From the NCBI RefSeq assembly GCF_004664715.2, contig NC_051065.1, positions 148,941,826-149,005,825 on the forward strand: a stretch of 64,000 nucleotides of DNA, read 5' to 3'. The translations under genes and the position numbers were made by a program. Each line of letters opens with the position of its first letter. Position 1 is the first letter of the stretch. Positions 54,223 to 64,000 of this stretch are shown here, piece after piece. Under the pieces are notes generated by a model that searched no databases, was not told where the DNA came from, and worked only from the letters and a program-made list of their open reading frames with translations. Origin of the DNA: Peromyscus leucopus. Lineage: Eukaryota; Chordata; Mammalia; Rodentia; Cricetidae.

Positions 54223-55950
54223 ATTCTTCTATTTTAAAATAGAACTATGTTGCCCCGGCTGGCTTTACAATCCTCTGGTTCATACATTCTCCTTCTGCCT
54301 CAGCCCTACCTCTTCATAAACACTCTTGTCAACTGCAGTAAGCCAGTTCATAAAGCAAGAAGGCGTTCCTCAGACCTGTTCAGACTTACCTATGACTACT
54401 GGCATATGGCAGGGAGGGAGGAAGGAATAAGAAGGACTTCACAAAGCCATAATGCAACCTTCTGAGGCAGCATCTGACTTTCCCATGTGTTTCCTCTTAT
54501 ATGGGTGTCAGGGATTTTTGATAAACCACTCTGAGCCCAGAATGACCCAGATGAGGACCTCAGGGCTCTTCTACCAGCTCCATTCCGACCTTCTGTACAT
54601 GAACTGTGGAGTTAAGCAGGGGCCATGAGCTAAGCTGACTTCTCCAATAGGCACAGTGCCCGAAGCCTGCAGCAAGATTTTAATTAAAATCAGAAGAAAA
54701 AAACAAGCTTTGGATGAAGAAAGATGGCTCAATACATAATGTTATTTACACATACACTATCATAAAATATAATTTTAATTGAGTAAGTCATTAATGGTCA
54801 TTCTATGAAGTCGGAATGAGGTTGGTGAATCAGAGTTAGTTAGGGAGACAAAAAAGGAATAGGTATGTATGTATGTATGTGTTTGTGCATACACATGTGT
54901 ATACACATGTTCAGGCAGAGACTGGGGACCTAAGACTTTGCTCTTAGCTCTCTGGCTCTTAGACTAAAAGGTCATACCTAGAGTGGCTAGTTGACCGCAC
55001 CCATCTTGCTATTCTTCATGAACCTGGGAATCCAGAACCTGCTCCCAGGAGCCTAGCCATTATATTTTATGAGCCTAGATTTGCTTTACAGATGCTGTGC
55101 CCCTCCTTGCTGGTTGTGCCCAGAGTCCTGAAATCCTACATATGTGGGAGCTGGGCACAGGGTAGCAGGACTAATCCCTGAAACAGCTCAGGGAGGATTA
55201 GCTGAGCATCATGGAGCACGGCGCAGTGGCAGTGGCAGCATTAGTGTGGCTGAGCTCCTTCCCAATGAGAAAGATCTGGGTGGCTGCCCTGAGTGGGCAG
55301 GGGGACCCCTGATGCCCAGCAAGGGCTGCCTGGCAGCCAATGGTAAGGAGGCCCTAAGGGGTGGGGCTCAATGTCAGAGGTGGGATTATGTAAATCAAGC
55401 CAATTCTAGTCAGAGATCTGAAGCCTGAAAGAAAAATACCAACCTGAAGGAAGGAATTTAAATTATGAAAATTCTGAAGTGTGAAATGGGAATTGATGCC
55501 TTACGGCTCTTATTTAACAACTAGATTGTTCCAACAGAGTGAACCACACGTGTAAAGTGGGCCCCCCACAGGCACTCACACTATCTAACTCATTTATCAG
55601 AGGCTTCATTGTACTCCTTGGTGGTTAATATAGTCCCCACCTTGTACGTTGAGGGGACCTTGAAAAGATCTCTATGCTCAGGACTAATGGAAATTGTAGT
55701 CTGAGGTTTTGGAGTGCCAGTAGGTAAGAGAAAGATTGTCTCTTGGTTCTGAAAGTTGGGGTTTCGTGAGCATGAATAGTCAATAAGAAATGTCCTTTCT
55801 TTGTGTGCATGTGTTTATGCAGAGGTGGCAGTCCAGGTGGAAGGTGGTCTAGACAGAGGATCACAAAGCCAGAGGTGGGTGGCAGAGCTGGAACCAAGCA
55901 ATGGGAGGTCTATTCTATACGGCCACATGTCACAGTTGGGTGTTGAACAC
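54223..55950. other. Mostly unique sequence
   Basis: 54863-54912 is a short (GTAT)n/(CACATGT) stretch. A 94-codon frame at 55144-55428 is unassigned. No recognised gene. Confidence 0.45.
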
Positions 55951-56029
55951 TTAACAATGGCCCTTGTGACTAAGTACCTGAACTGTCCTGTTAAACTAAT
56001 TCTAAAATAAAAATTAAAACTGATACTTC

Positions 56030-56380
56030 ACTGAGTTATTGGGAAACTTTAAGTGTATATGAGACAATTTTGATTTGTTAGTCTACATTTTCAATGTAAA
56101 TTATTTGCAATGCAAATACAGATCATGTATTTCCAATAAAACCTTAACATATAAATTAAGATGTGCTGTAAGTATAAAATAGACCAAAACTTCCTAGGAT
56201 TTAATATAAAAATATTTTTTCAAGTACCTCATTAATATTTTCATATGATCACCTATTGGAACGATGATGTTTGCTCTATATTGGGTAAAATTATTAAACT
56301 TAAAAATTGTAATGTAACTCCTAGAAATTTTAATTACACCTGTTGCTCACTATCCTCTTTACATTGGGCAGCACTTCTCT
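56030..56380. other. AT-rich block, possibly an old hAT (MER5-like) relic
   Basis: AT-rich sequence ending with TTACATTGGGCAGCAC, reminiscent of the TATTGGACAGCGC end of MER5 elements. Not enough to assign. Confidence 0.3.
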
Positions 56381-56774
56381 GACCATAGAAAGGGACACAA
56401 ATCTAGCCAGAAACGGAAGAGAAGACTTGACAAGGCAGAGGAAGAATCTCTAGGTAGCTTGGCAGGGTGATGGGACAGGGACAAAATCAATACTGGTATG
56501 TGGAGCAAGTCACCACCTGTTAACTTATGTGCATGCTCTGAGACCTGTTTGCATAAAACTAACTGCTGCCATGGGGGGTGTTTTTCCTCAGATCCCCAGT
56601 ATTAACATCCTGTTCTACTCACAGGGTTCAATAAACATTTTGTCCAAGAGCATTAGTTACTTTCTTGTAACTGTCACAAAATACTTATATAAGCAACTTC
56701 AGGGAAATTTCCTTAGGTTTATAGCTGAGGGGATACAGTCCATCATGGCAGGTGGGCAGGGTGGCAGGAGTGTG

Positions 56775-56832
56775 ACGCAGCTGCTCACACTGTACCTATA
56801 GCCACGCAGCTGCTCACACTGTACCTACAGCC
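56775..56832 (+). repeat. 29-bp tandem duplication
   Basis: ACGCAGCTGCTCACACTGTA plus 9 bases, twice, with one mismatch (CTATAGCC/CTACAGCC). Confidence 0.95.
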
Positions 56833-57015
56833 AGGAAGCAAAGAGAAATGAATGCTGGGGAGAGGTAATTTTCTCCTTTCTCCCGTTTTATTCAATCATT
56901 TTATTAAGAGGTTAGTCACTCCAGCACATGGGATGGTACCATACACATTCAGGGTGAATCTTCCCTCACAGACATACCCAGAGGTGTGTCTCCTTTATAA
57001 TAAAGTTTGAGTCCA

Positions 57016-58069
57016 TAGAACGACAAACATGGTATGTACTCACTCATAAGTGGATACTAGATGTAAAGCAAAGGATAACCAGACTGCAACCCACAGCTCC
57101 AGGGACACTAGCTAGTAAGGAGGACCCTAGGAAGGACACAGGGATTGCCCAGGGATGGAGAAATGGATGAGATTTCCATGGGCAAACTAGGGGTGAGGTG
57201 GGTAATGGAAGGCAAGAGTTGGAGGAAAGAGAACTTAGGGGAGGGAGGTCCCAGCTGGATCAGGAACAGAGTGGGAGAACAAGGAAGGAGATACCATGAT
57301 AGATGAGTGCTAGGGAGGTCCCCAGGAATCCACATTAATGACTCCACCATAGACTACTGGCAATGGTCAAGAGAGTGCCTGAGCTGACCTCCTCTGGTGA
57401 TCAGATGGCTGAATACCCTAACTGTCATGATAGAATCCTTATGCAGTGACTGATGGCAGTAGATGCAGAGATCCATAGCCAAGCCCCAGGTGGAGCTCCA
57501 GGAGTCCAATCAACAAGAGAGAGGAGGGATTCTATGAGCAAGAGATATCAAGACCATGATTGGAAAAGCACAGGGACAAATAGCCAAACTAGTGGAAACA
57601 CATAAACTGTAAACCAATAGCTGAGGAGCCCCCATAGTCCTGGACTAGGCCCTCTGGATAAATGAGACAGTTGTTTAGCTTGAACTGTTTGGGGGGTCCC
57701 CAGGCAGTGGAACCGAGACCTGTCCCTAATGCATGAGCCAGTTCTTTGGAACCTAGTGCCTATGCTGAGACACTTTGCTCAGCCTTGGCGCAGGGAGGAG
57801 GGGCTTAGACCTGCCTCAGCTGAGTGTGCCAGACTCTGCTGACTCCCATGGGAGACCTTGCCTTGAAGGAAGTGGGAATGGGAGGTGAGTTGAGGGGGGG
57901 CTAGGGGGTGGGAGAAGGGAGGACAGGGGAATCTGTGACAGATATGTAGGATGAATGAAAAATTTCTTTATTAATTAATAATAAAGTTTAATTTTTTATT
58001 TTAATCATGTAAGTCTCGAATCAAAATTCTCTGCTATTATTAAATAAAATAATAAAAAATAAATAAATA
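57016..58069 (+). mobile_element. LINE-1, 5'-truncated, with 17-bp TSD
   Basis: Begins in the last codons of ORF2: 57019-57060 encodes NDKHGMYSLISGY then stop. A roughly 900-bp 3' UTR follows (GCATGAGCCAGTTCTTTGGA, GGGAGACCTTGCCTTGAAGG) with an AATAAAGTTTAAT end and an A-rich tail of AATA units. AATAAAGTTTGAGTCCA (56999-57015) and AATAAAGTATGAATCCA (58070-58086) are the target duplication, with two mismatches. Confidence 0.93.
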
Positions 58070-58225
58070 AATAAAGTATGAATCCAGTCAAGTTGATCAT
58101 CAAAATAGCCATCTCAGCTTAGGATCCTATCCTTGTCCAAGTAGGAGCTAGCTCTGAAGCATTGGTATCATCAATATGTTCACAAGGGTAGGCCACCATC
58201 ACCACTAGGTGAATCCAAAACCTGC

Positions 58226-58372
58226 TTTGTTTTTTGAGACAGCCTCTTGCTATATAGCCAAGGGTAGCCTGGAATTTGCTATGTAACCCAGGCTGGTCTC
58301 AAAAAGAACACCCCCGAGACTCTGGAGGGCTGGCATCATAGACAGTGCCACCACACCACACCAGTTCCCAAG
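58226..58372 (-). mobile_element. Old B1 SINE
   Basis: TTTTTTGAGACAGCCTCTTG, AACCCAGGCTGGTCTCAAAA, CAGTGCCACCACACCACACC. Confidence 0.82.
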
Positions 58373-58654
58373 CCTTGCCACCACAGACCCTTTCTACCTA
58401 CCAGCTCCTGGCAACTACAGATCTACTTTATTTCCTACGGACATGTTTATTAAAGCTGTAACAAGGACCTAGTTAAGGCACAATCCGTTTCCTGACCTAT
58501 ACAGAAACTGTGAGAAGATAAATATATGTGACTTTTAGCCTCTGTTTTTGTGGCAAAATCAATGCAAAGCAACAGGCACAGAATCTAGATTTAGTCTTTC
58601 TGTCCTGACCATATGGCACTAACCTTGGAGCTGTGCAGAGGGCAAGGGCTGGAA

Positions 58655-58755
58655 GATTTTTGTTTTATGTATTTATAGGCTTTTGGAGACAGGGTCTTTG
58701 CTATAGAGTTCAGTCAGCCTTGAACTCATGATAAACCTGCCTCAGACTCCCAGTG
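58655..58755 (-). mobile_element. B1 SINE fragment
   Basis: GGAGACAGGGTCTTTGCTAT, CAGTCAGCCTTGAACTCATG, CCTGCCTCAGACTCCCAGTG; the distal half is missing. Confidence 0.7.
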
Positions 58756-58789
58756 GCCGTGAGGTGAAGCATCTTTCTTCACCATGTGA

Positions 58790-59140
58790 AGGTGTATTAG
58801 TTACGTCCCTTATTGCTGTGACTGAGTATCTAGCAAGAAACAATTTAAGAGGCGATGAGTTTATATTAGCTCATACTCCCACGCCAGGCGAGGCCTGGCT
58901 CTGTGTTAGTGTAGGAGAGCTGACAGCCTGCCACATCATCACAGACAGTGGGAAGTAGAAAGAGAGTCCTACCCAGCACCAGAACCAGGGCCAGCTGCAA
59001 CCAGTGATCCACTTCAGTTAGCCAGGCCTCACTTCTTAAAGGTTCCGTAATCTCCCAAAACAGTGCCACAGACAGGGACCAAGTATTTAAACACAAGTGC
59101 CTGTGAGGGACACTTCACAGTAAAAATCGTTACAGTGGCC
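58790..59140 (-). mobile_element. MaLR-like LTR, degraded
   Basis: GTGTATTAGTTACGTCCCTT, GCTGTGACTGAGTATCTAGC, AGAAACAATTTAAGAGGCG match the minus-strand start of the MaLR-like family; the middle is diverged and the end GTAAAAATCGTTACAG is decayed. Confidence 0.55.
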
Positions 59141-59334
59141 TACAGGTGTGTGCAACGTGCAAGGCTGTGGGAAGGAGGGTAGCCAAGAAAGCCTAGCTCA
59201 TCGGGCCAACCTGAACTGGTCAGCCTTGAGGGATGGGCCATTTTAATGGAAGCTGGAAGAGGAGGGAGTCTTGTGAGGGAGAAGCGGAGAGCTGAGAAAA
59301 AGTGTCCCCGGCAATCGTGAGAAGTGGCTGCCTT

Positions 59335-59720
59335 AAGCAATAAATCAGCTATAGAGCTGAGGAGCCGGTAAGCAAAGTGTCGAAGGCGCCACCTGATTCT
59401 GGGGTTTGTTAATTATAATGTGAGAGGAGAGAGGTAAATTGAGGGGGAAACCGATTTTTAAGAATTTGAAAAGGAGAAATCAGGGCATAATGATTTTAAA
59501 AACCCTCTGGCTCCCCACATGACAAAAGGTGCTCAAATTAAGAAACGGTTTCTGAGCACGTGACACGGAGAGACGCCCTGCGCTCGGCAGCCGCCGGATC
59601 TCTTGCTAAACCACACAAGGATCAAAGGACCAGAATAATATTGAGCCACACAAAGGTCTGCTTCGAGAGATTGAGATTGTGACGTGTCCTCACTGTGCGT
59701 GAAAGGGTGTCCAACTTCAG
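59335..59720. promoter_or_regulatory. Candidate distal enhancer (conserved-type non-coding element)
   Basis: Repeat-free block with TTAATTA (59409), the E-box CACGTG (59557-59562), RUNX-like AACCACA (59609), TCF/LEF-like ATCAAAGG (59621) and a CRE-like TGACGTG (59680), and a locally raised CpG count at 59555-59600. Clustering is visible; function and conservation are inferred. Confidence 0.45.
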
Positions 59721-59811
59721 ACCAAGCCCTCTCTTACCACTGAACTCCCTCCCAGTCTGGGAGCTAGAAAAGGAGACCTCCAGCTTTCCTCTGCAGCTAG
59801 GCTTTCTGTTA

Positions 59812-60139
59812 AGGTCGGTTGTCAACTTGATGAGATCTAGAATCACCGGGAATATGGACCTCTAGGCATGCCTGTGGAGGATTATCTTGAACAGATCCAT
59901 TGAAGTGGGGAGATTTTTCTCCTGTGGGCGGCACCATTCTCTGAGCCAGGACCTGGAGTAGAACCCTGGAGAAAGTGAGCTGAGCAAGGCATTCACTGTT
60001 CTCTGTTTCTTGACTGTTGGTACAATGTGGCCAGCTGCCTCAAGTTCCTGCTGCTGAAATATGGGCCCAAATAAAACCTGTCTCGAGTAAGTTGCTTGAG
60101 TCAAGGTGTTTTATCAGAGCAACACAAAATTAACTAAGT
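59812..60139 (+). mobile_element. ORR1-type MaLR LTR
   Basis: GTTGTCAACTTGATGAGATC, TGTGGGCGGCACCATTCTCT, GGCCCAAATAAAACCTGTCT, GGTGTTTTATCAGAGCAACA, ending AATTAACTAAGTCA. Confidence 0.82.
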
Positions 60140-60880
60140 CAGCCCTCTAGAATGGAACGAGGGGAGATGCCTTCAATCCAGCCCCTGCATACCACCATCA
60201 GCTACCCTATCCCTGGCCCACCCTTCTTCACGGAAGGGAAGTTAACATTTCTGGGCTAACCAAAGAGTGTAAGTGAGCTCCCATCCTCCTGGTGCCAGAG
60301 GCCCCTGGGTGATACACAGAAGGAAGGTGGGAAATGCTAGCCTTCTGAGGAGCAGGGTTTAGGAGGTGAAAGCGGAAAAACCACAGCCAGCCCAACCAGC
60401 TTTTCTCTGGCTAGCCTCGGTGTGTACCTCCTTCTGTCTGTTGATCGTTCTTCAGCCTGGTCTCCTCCTCTGCTCTTTGCCCCTCTTCCCTGGTTCCTGT
60501 CTTCCCTCCCCCACACCCCCATACCTTATCTCTCTGGATTCCTCAGACCCTTTGATGTGAGTCTCTGCCTGGATTTCCGTATTTTCCACTCTCTTTCTTT
60601 CTCTCAGCTCCTCTTCCTATCTTTCTCAGCCTCTACTCTAACTCCAGGTTCTCTCAAGGCAGCCCCCCTCCCTACCATATTCCAGAGCCCACTGGGGCCT
60701 GAGAGGACCTTCCATCAACTCAGAATATCTGGGGGACTGGAGTGTTTCAGGTCTCTGTGGCTAGGCCAGTATCTGGGAAGCCTGCATCAGAACCCATACT
60801 TCACAGCCAAGGGTGCATTCAGAGGTCAGGTCTCCAACATGGGAAAATCAATTGACTTTCTCTGTTCCCGTAGTCTACTT
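60140..60880. other. Unique sequence
   Basis: No repeat recognised. A 155-codon frame at 60422-60889 is rich in Ser, Leu and Pro because of CT-rich DNA and is unassigned. Confidence 0.45.
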
Positions 60881-60884
60881 GTAA

Positions 60885-61040
60885 ATTAGCTGTGTGGCCT
60901 TGGGCAAGCTGCCTAACTTCTCAGAGCTTCACTTGCCTTATCTGCAAAATTGGAAAAATAATAGTCACCTCATGGGACTATTTAAAGATTCAGCTGAAAT
61001 GAAGAAGCACTTCCTCAGGGATTCCAATGTGCCAGGCATT
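60885..61040 (-). mobile_element. MIR SINE
   Basis: TTAGCTGTGTGGCCTTGGGC, AGAGCTTCACTTGCCTTATC, ATGTGCCAGGCATTGAG: the complete reversed MIR order. Confidence 0.9.
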
Positions 61041-61390
61041 GAGCTGCATGCAGAGAAAAACAAAGATGAATTAGATCTGCTCCCAACACCCAAGACAGCT
61101 GGGAGAAAGTGACATTTGAATTAACCTTTATTCAAGCAGAATGAAATATGCTAAGAGTGGTGTATACAAATGCACTGTGGGAACACAAGATTGGTGATGA
61201 GCTCTGATTGGGGAGAAGCTTGAAGGTTTCAAACTGGTGTTTGTCAAATAGATTTGCAGTGGGAAAAGAATGTACTAGAAAGACAACAGCTGAGAAAGGG
61301 GCCCATATGGCAGTAGTAAGGCATTTGTAGAGATACTCTGGGCAGTCAGGATGGAGGATGTGGGGTGTAGGGGTTACCCCCCAGAAGCAA
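61041..61390. other. Ancient repeat-like extension of the MIR
   Basis: AAACAAAGATGAATTAGATC and GTGACATTTGAATTAACC recall sequence often found beside MIR/L2 elements in mammals. Assignment uncertain. Confidence 0.35.
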
Positions 61391-61810
61391 GAAAGGTGCC
61401 CAGTGCCTGTCATAGCAATATTCTATGGGTTTCCAGTCCTTTCCGTAATCCACAGCAGGAAATGCCTGCTACATTCCTGCAGGCAATGCATATATGGAAA
61501 CCTGAGGCCCTAACTTTCAAGTGTAAGGAGGCCATGCCCCCTCATCATGGGGACTTCACAGGGGGTGGGGCACACTCTGCTCTTCCTTGTTCTCCTCTTC
61601 CATTTCAGAATTTTAACTGCTTCCTTCCACAGTTTTCATGATCCACTACTGTCAAACATTGCAAAGATCTAACCAGGGAATAGGAAATATTGACTGGCTC
61701 TTAAGGAGGTAGTATCATGGCTTCCTGGTCTTGGAAGCCCCTCTGGGGACAATGTAACCTAAAGCCTGACTGGAAGACAGAGGCAGCTGGTGTGAGGCTG
61801 TGGAACCAGA
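61391..61810. other. Unique sequence
   Basis: Nothing recognised. Confidence 0.4.
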
Positions 61811-61814
61811 CCCA

Positions 61815-62086
61815 TGTTGCAGGCTATTTGTTTACACTGTGTGAAGATGTGTAGTTGTGGTTGGTTTAATAAAAGCTGGATGGACAATAGCTAGGCAGCA
61901 GAGAACAGGTGGCACTTCAGGGGAGAGAGAGGAACTCTGGGAAGAAGAGAGGTGGGTAGATGCCAGTGAGACACTAAAGAAGTCAGACATACAGTACAGA
62001 GGAGAGGTAATCGAACCATGTGGCAGAACACAGATTAGAACTCGTTGGAAGAAGCCTAAGCTAAGGCCAGGTTCTCATGACTAGAT
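61815..62086 (+). mobile_element. Class II LTR, partial
   Basis: TGTTGCAGGCTATTTGTTTA, CACTGTGTGAAGATGTG, GGTTTAATAAAAGCTGGATG and GAAGCCTAAGCTAAGG follow the plus-strand order of the provirus LTRs at 31.6/35.3 kb. The distal end is lost. Confidence 0.7.
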
Positions 62087-63591
62087 AGAAATGCCTGCTG
62101 TAATGCAGACACAGCAGCTTCCCAGAGCTGGGATGGTTAGGCAGACCCAAAGGCAGCAGATGGCCCGGCAGTTAAGGCTTGACTCACATGATCAGAGAGT
62201 GCTGTAGGTACGTAATAAAGCCAGGTCCACACAGAAAAGAAAACCCTAAACAGATATAGTATGCTTAAAAATGTGCTTGAGTGGGTATAGATAATCAAGT
62301 AAACAAACAAACAGACAAATTAATTAATTAATTAATTAATTAGTTTAAAAATAAGAAAGTCTTTAAAGAAATAGTAAAGCAATATAAAAAAATAAGCCAT
62401 GAAAGGATGAAAAATACAAGGGCACCTGGATGCTGTATGTGCTTTGTTGACTCTGAATTTTTTTAATGCTGATGAGTGAAGGGAAAACACTGCTCAGAGA
62501 CATTGGATTGTAGGGGGAAAAAACCTGCTAAATTAAACCATCCTATATATTTTAAGGTTGTCTTAACTTCAGAGTGGAAGTCAGAAAATGTGTTGCATTG
62601 GGGGAGAGGTTGTACCTTTGTTTCCACAAGAAACAAAAAACTATGGGTTCTTTCAAAATTAAAAAGACCAGATTTAATCAGGGAAGACCTCCTGAAAATC
62701 TTAGCTATAAGCATGAAAAAGAAAAAAAAAAAAAAAAAAACTACAAACAGCTTAATAACTTCAAAAAAAAAACAAAAAAGAAAAAAAGCAAGATCAAGCT
62801 CAGAGCAAATCTCACCTTCGCCTGCTGTCCTAGCTTCCGAAAACCTACTTCTGTCTTTCTTTTTTTATGTATTTTTCTCTTCTCATTTTGTAAACCCAAC
62901 ACATGACTGCCTCTCACTGTCTGAATGTACAGCCCCAGTCTAACATATGTCCCAATGCTGGCTAATCCTGAACACACAGAGATCTATGATAAAGCGTGCC
63001 CCCCCCCCCCCCCCCCCCCCCCCACCTGCTATGCTCTAATAGCTGACTGACAACATAAAAAAGAAAAAAAAGAAAAAACTACAAGACAGCTGACATACAT
63101 GCTGTTCCCTCTACTATGGGAACAGTTCTGAGACTGGATTGGACATGACAAATCTTGTTAGCTACAGAGTCCTCATGACTTACTATTACATGCCATCCTT
63201 TCATATGGCATGGATGGAGATTTATATTATAGATTGGTAATGCAGTCCAAACAGACTTATGAAGCTGACAGGTGTCTTTTACCTGCTCAAACACAGAACA
63301 GAGAATCATTTTTAGTTGATTTGTGCACACTTCACATTCCATACTTATGTTAATACAGATATGTATGTTACCTTTAAAAGTGTGTATGTTTTCAGAAAAA
63401 AGGACTAGACACCTTGAAGACAAGTAGCCCAAGTGATCCAGACTCTCAGAATGCCTCTGTTACAGTTTCCTCAAAAATCTACATCCAGAAAAACTTGAAA
63501 ACTTAGCTAGTTGAGAAGGTCCACCCTCACAGACTAGTCCAGGTAAGATTTCAGATAAGCCTTGCAATTTCCATCACACCAAGAACGGACA
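62087..63591. other. Probable ERV internal sequence, non-coding
   Basis: AT-rich sequence with (TTAA)n at 62318-62344, A-rich tracts at 62718-62790 and a 25-base C run. It directly follows a plus-strand LTR, so an ERV internal region is the simplest reading. No gag, pol or env motif is visible. Confidence 0.4.
62999..63023 (+). repeat. Poly(C) homopolymer, 25 bases
   Basis: Uninterrupted run of C; such length is uncommon in mammalian DNA. It could also be misjudged by sequencing. Confidence 0.9.
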
Positions 63592-64000
63592 ACAGCTAGC
63601 TGTAGATGTAAAGGTCTTATTAAATAAGAAACACAGAGTCAAATGCAGAGTTAAAAGCCCAAGAGGTCAGAGCAATAGCTAAGAGCTGAGACTTAAAACC
63701 ACCTTCTTACCCTTCACTGCCACTGTCGTCCTTCCCCTGAGAAAGAGCTACTTCCTCTGTCTTTTTATTGCCTTTCTGTTCTGCCTTCTCATTGGTTGTA
63801 AACCCAACCACATGACCTCCTTGTTACAGACCTCCAGGTCTTCTATGGTTGGTATTGAGATTAAAGGCATGTATCTCCATGCTGGTGGTGTCCTTGAACA
63901 CACAGAGATCTGCCTGTCATGTGATCGAGATTAAGGGCATGTGCTACCACTGCCAGACTTCTGCTATGGCTTGCTATTAGCTCTGACCCCCAGGCAACTT
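63592..64000 (-). mobile_element. RMER-type composite LTR with B1 module, cut by window end
   Basis: Plus-strand view TGTAGATGTAAAGGTCTTAT, ACCACATGACCTCCTTG, GATTAAAGGCATGTATCTCC, CACACAGAGATCTGCCTGTC, GATTAAGGGCATGTGCTACC, TTGCTATTAGCTCTGACCCC: the reverse complement of the 23.9-kb copy, in the same order. The element continues past position 64000. Confidence 0.8.

Larger units (their letters stand above)
56645..58116 (-). mobile_element. MaLR-like LTR split by an L1
   Basis: The left part (56645-57015) has GTCACAAAATACTTATATAA, CAGTCCATCATGGCAG, ATGGGATGGTACCATACACA and CAGACATACCCAGAGGTGTG; the right part (58070-58116) has CAGTCAAGTTGATCATC. An L1 with a 17-bp duplication separates them. 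A local 29-bp tandem duplication lies at 56775-56832. Confidence 0.65.

Noticed and set aside
55228..55245. U4 snRNA-like word GCGCAGTGGCAGT
   Set aside because: Only 13 bases match the U4 start; the following sequence does not continue the snRNA.

Overview
The window is nuclear DNA of a muroid rodent. It is packed with B1, B2, B3, B4 and ID SINEs, rodent LINE-1 3' ends, MT/ORR1-type MaLR LTRs, class II (ERVK-like) LTRs and URR1 hAT elements, all rodent-lineage families. Several B1 copies end in the 'GCGCAAAGCTACACAGAG' or 'GACAGGCTCC' variants, which I associate with cricetids (deer mouse, vole, hamster group). That placement is an inference and not proven. Older mammalian repeats (MIR, L2, a Tigger-like fragment) lie between the young ones.

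I find no intact protein-coding gene, no CpG island, and no exon I can defend. Open frames up to about 197 codons occur, but they lie in repeats, in microsatellites or in sequence with no recognisable protein. The one cellular coding relic I recognise is a broken minus-strand copy of the protease-activated receptor 2 gene (F2RL1 family) at 8.58-9.54 kb. A class II solo LTR splits it, and a young B1 splits that LTR in turn.

Layout: 0-9.6 kb is dense in SINEs, URR1 elements and two copies of an unclassified repeat, each cut by a solo LTR, and ends with the PAR2 relic. 9.6-12.2 kb is an old L1 in two opposite-facing pieces. 12.2-18 kb is mixed, with B2/B3/B4 SINEs and two LTRs. 18-23.9 kb is mostly unique and holds a perfect MEF2 motif near 21.92 kb. 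23.9-31.6 kb has an RMER-type LTR with a nested B2, a solo LTR, MIR/L2 relics, and a near-complete MaLR element with both LTRs. 31.6-35.8 kb is a two-LTR class II provirus on the minus strand with a lysine-type primer-binding site, itself hit by a B1, an L1 end and an ID. 35.8-43.2 kb is mostly unique; it has a MIR with an internal 49-bp triplication and, near 41.7-41.9 kb, the best regulatory-element candidate. 43.2-58.1 kb is again LTR- and SINE-rich and includes an L1 with a 17-bp target duplication inside a MaLR. 58.1-64 kb has a second regulatory candidate at 59.35-59.7 kb, MIR sequence, and a likely ERV running to the window edge.

The nested insertions give a relative chronology (for example PAR2 relic, then ERVK LTR, then B1). 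The region looks like intergenic or intronic DNA shaped by repeated retrotransposition, with a few non-repetitive islands that could be distal enhancers. All family names come from recalled consensus features; I had no repeat library or alignment to run.
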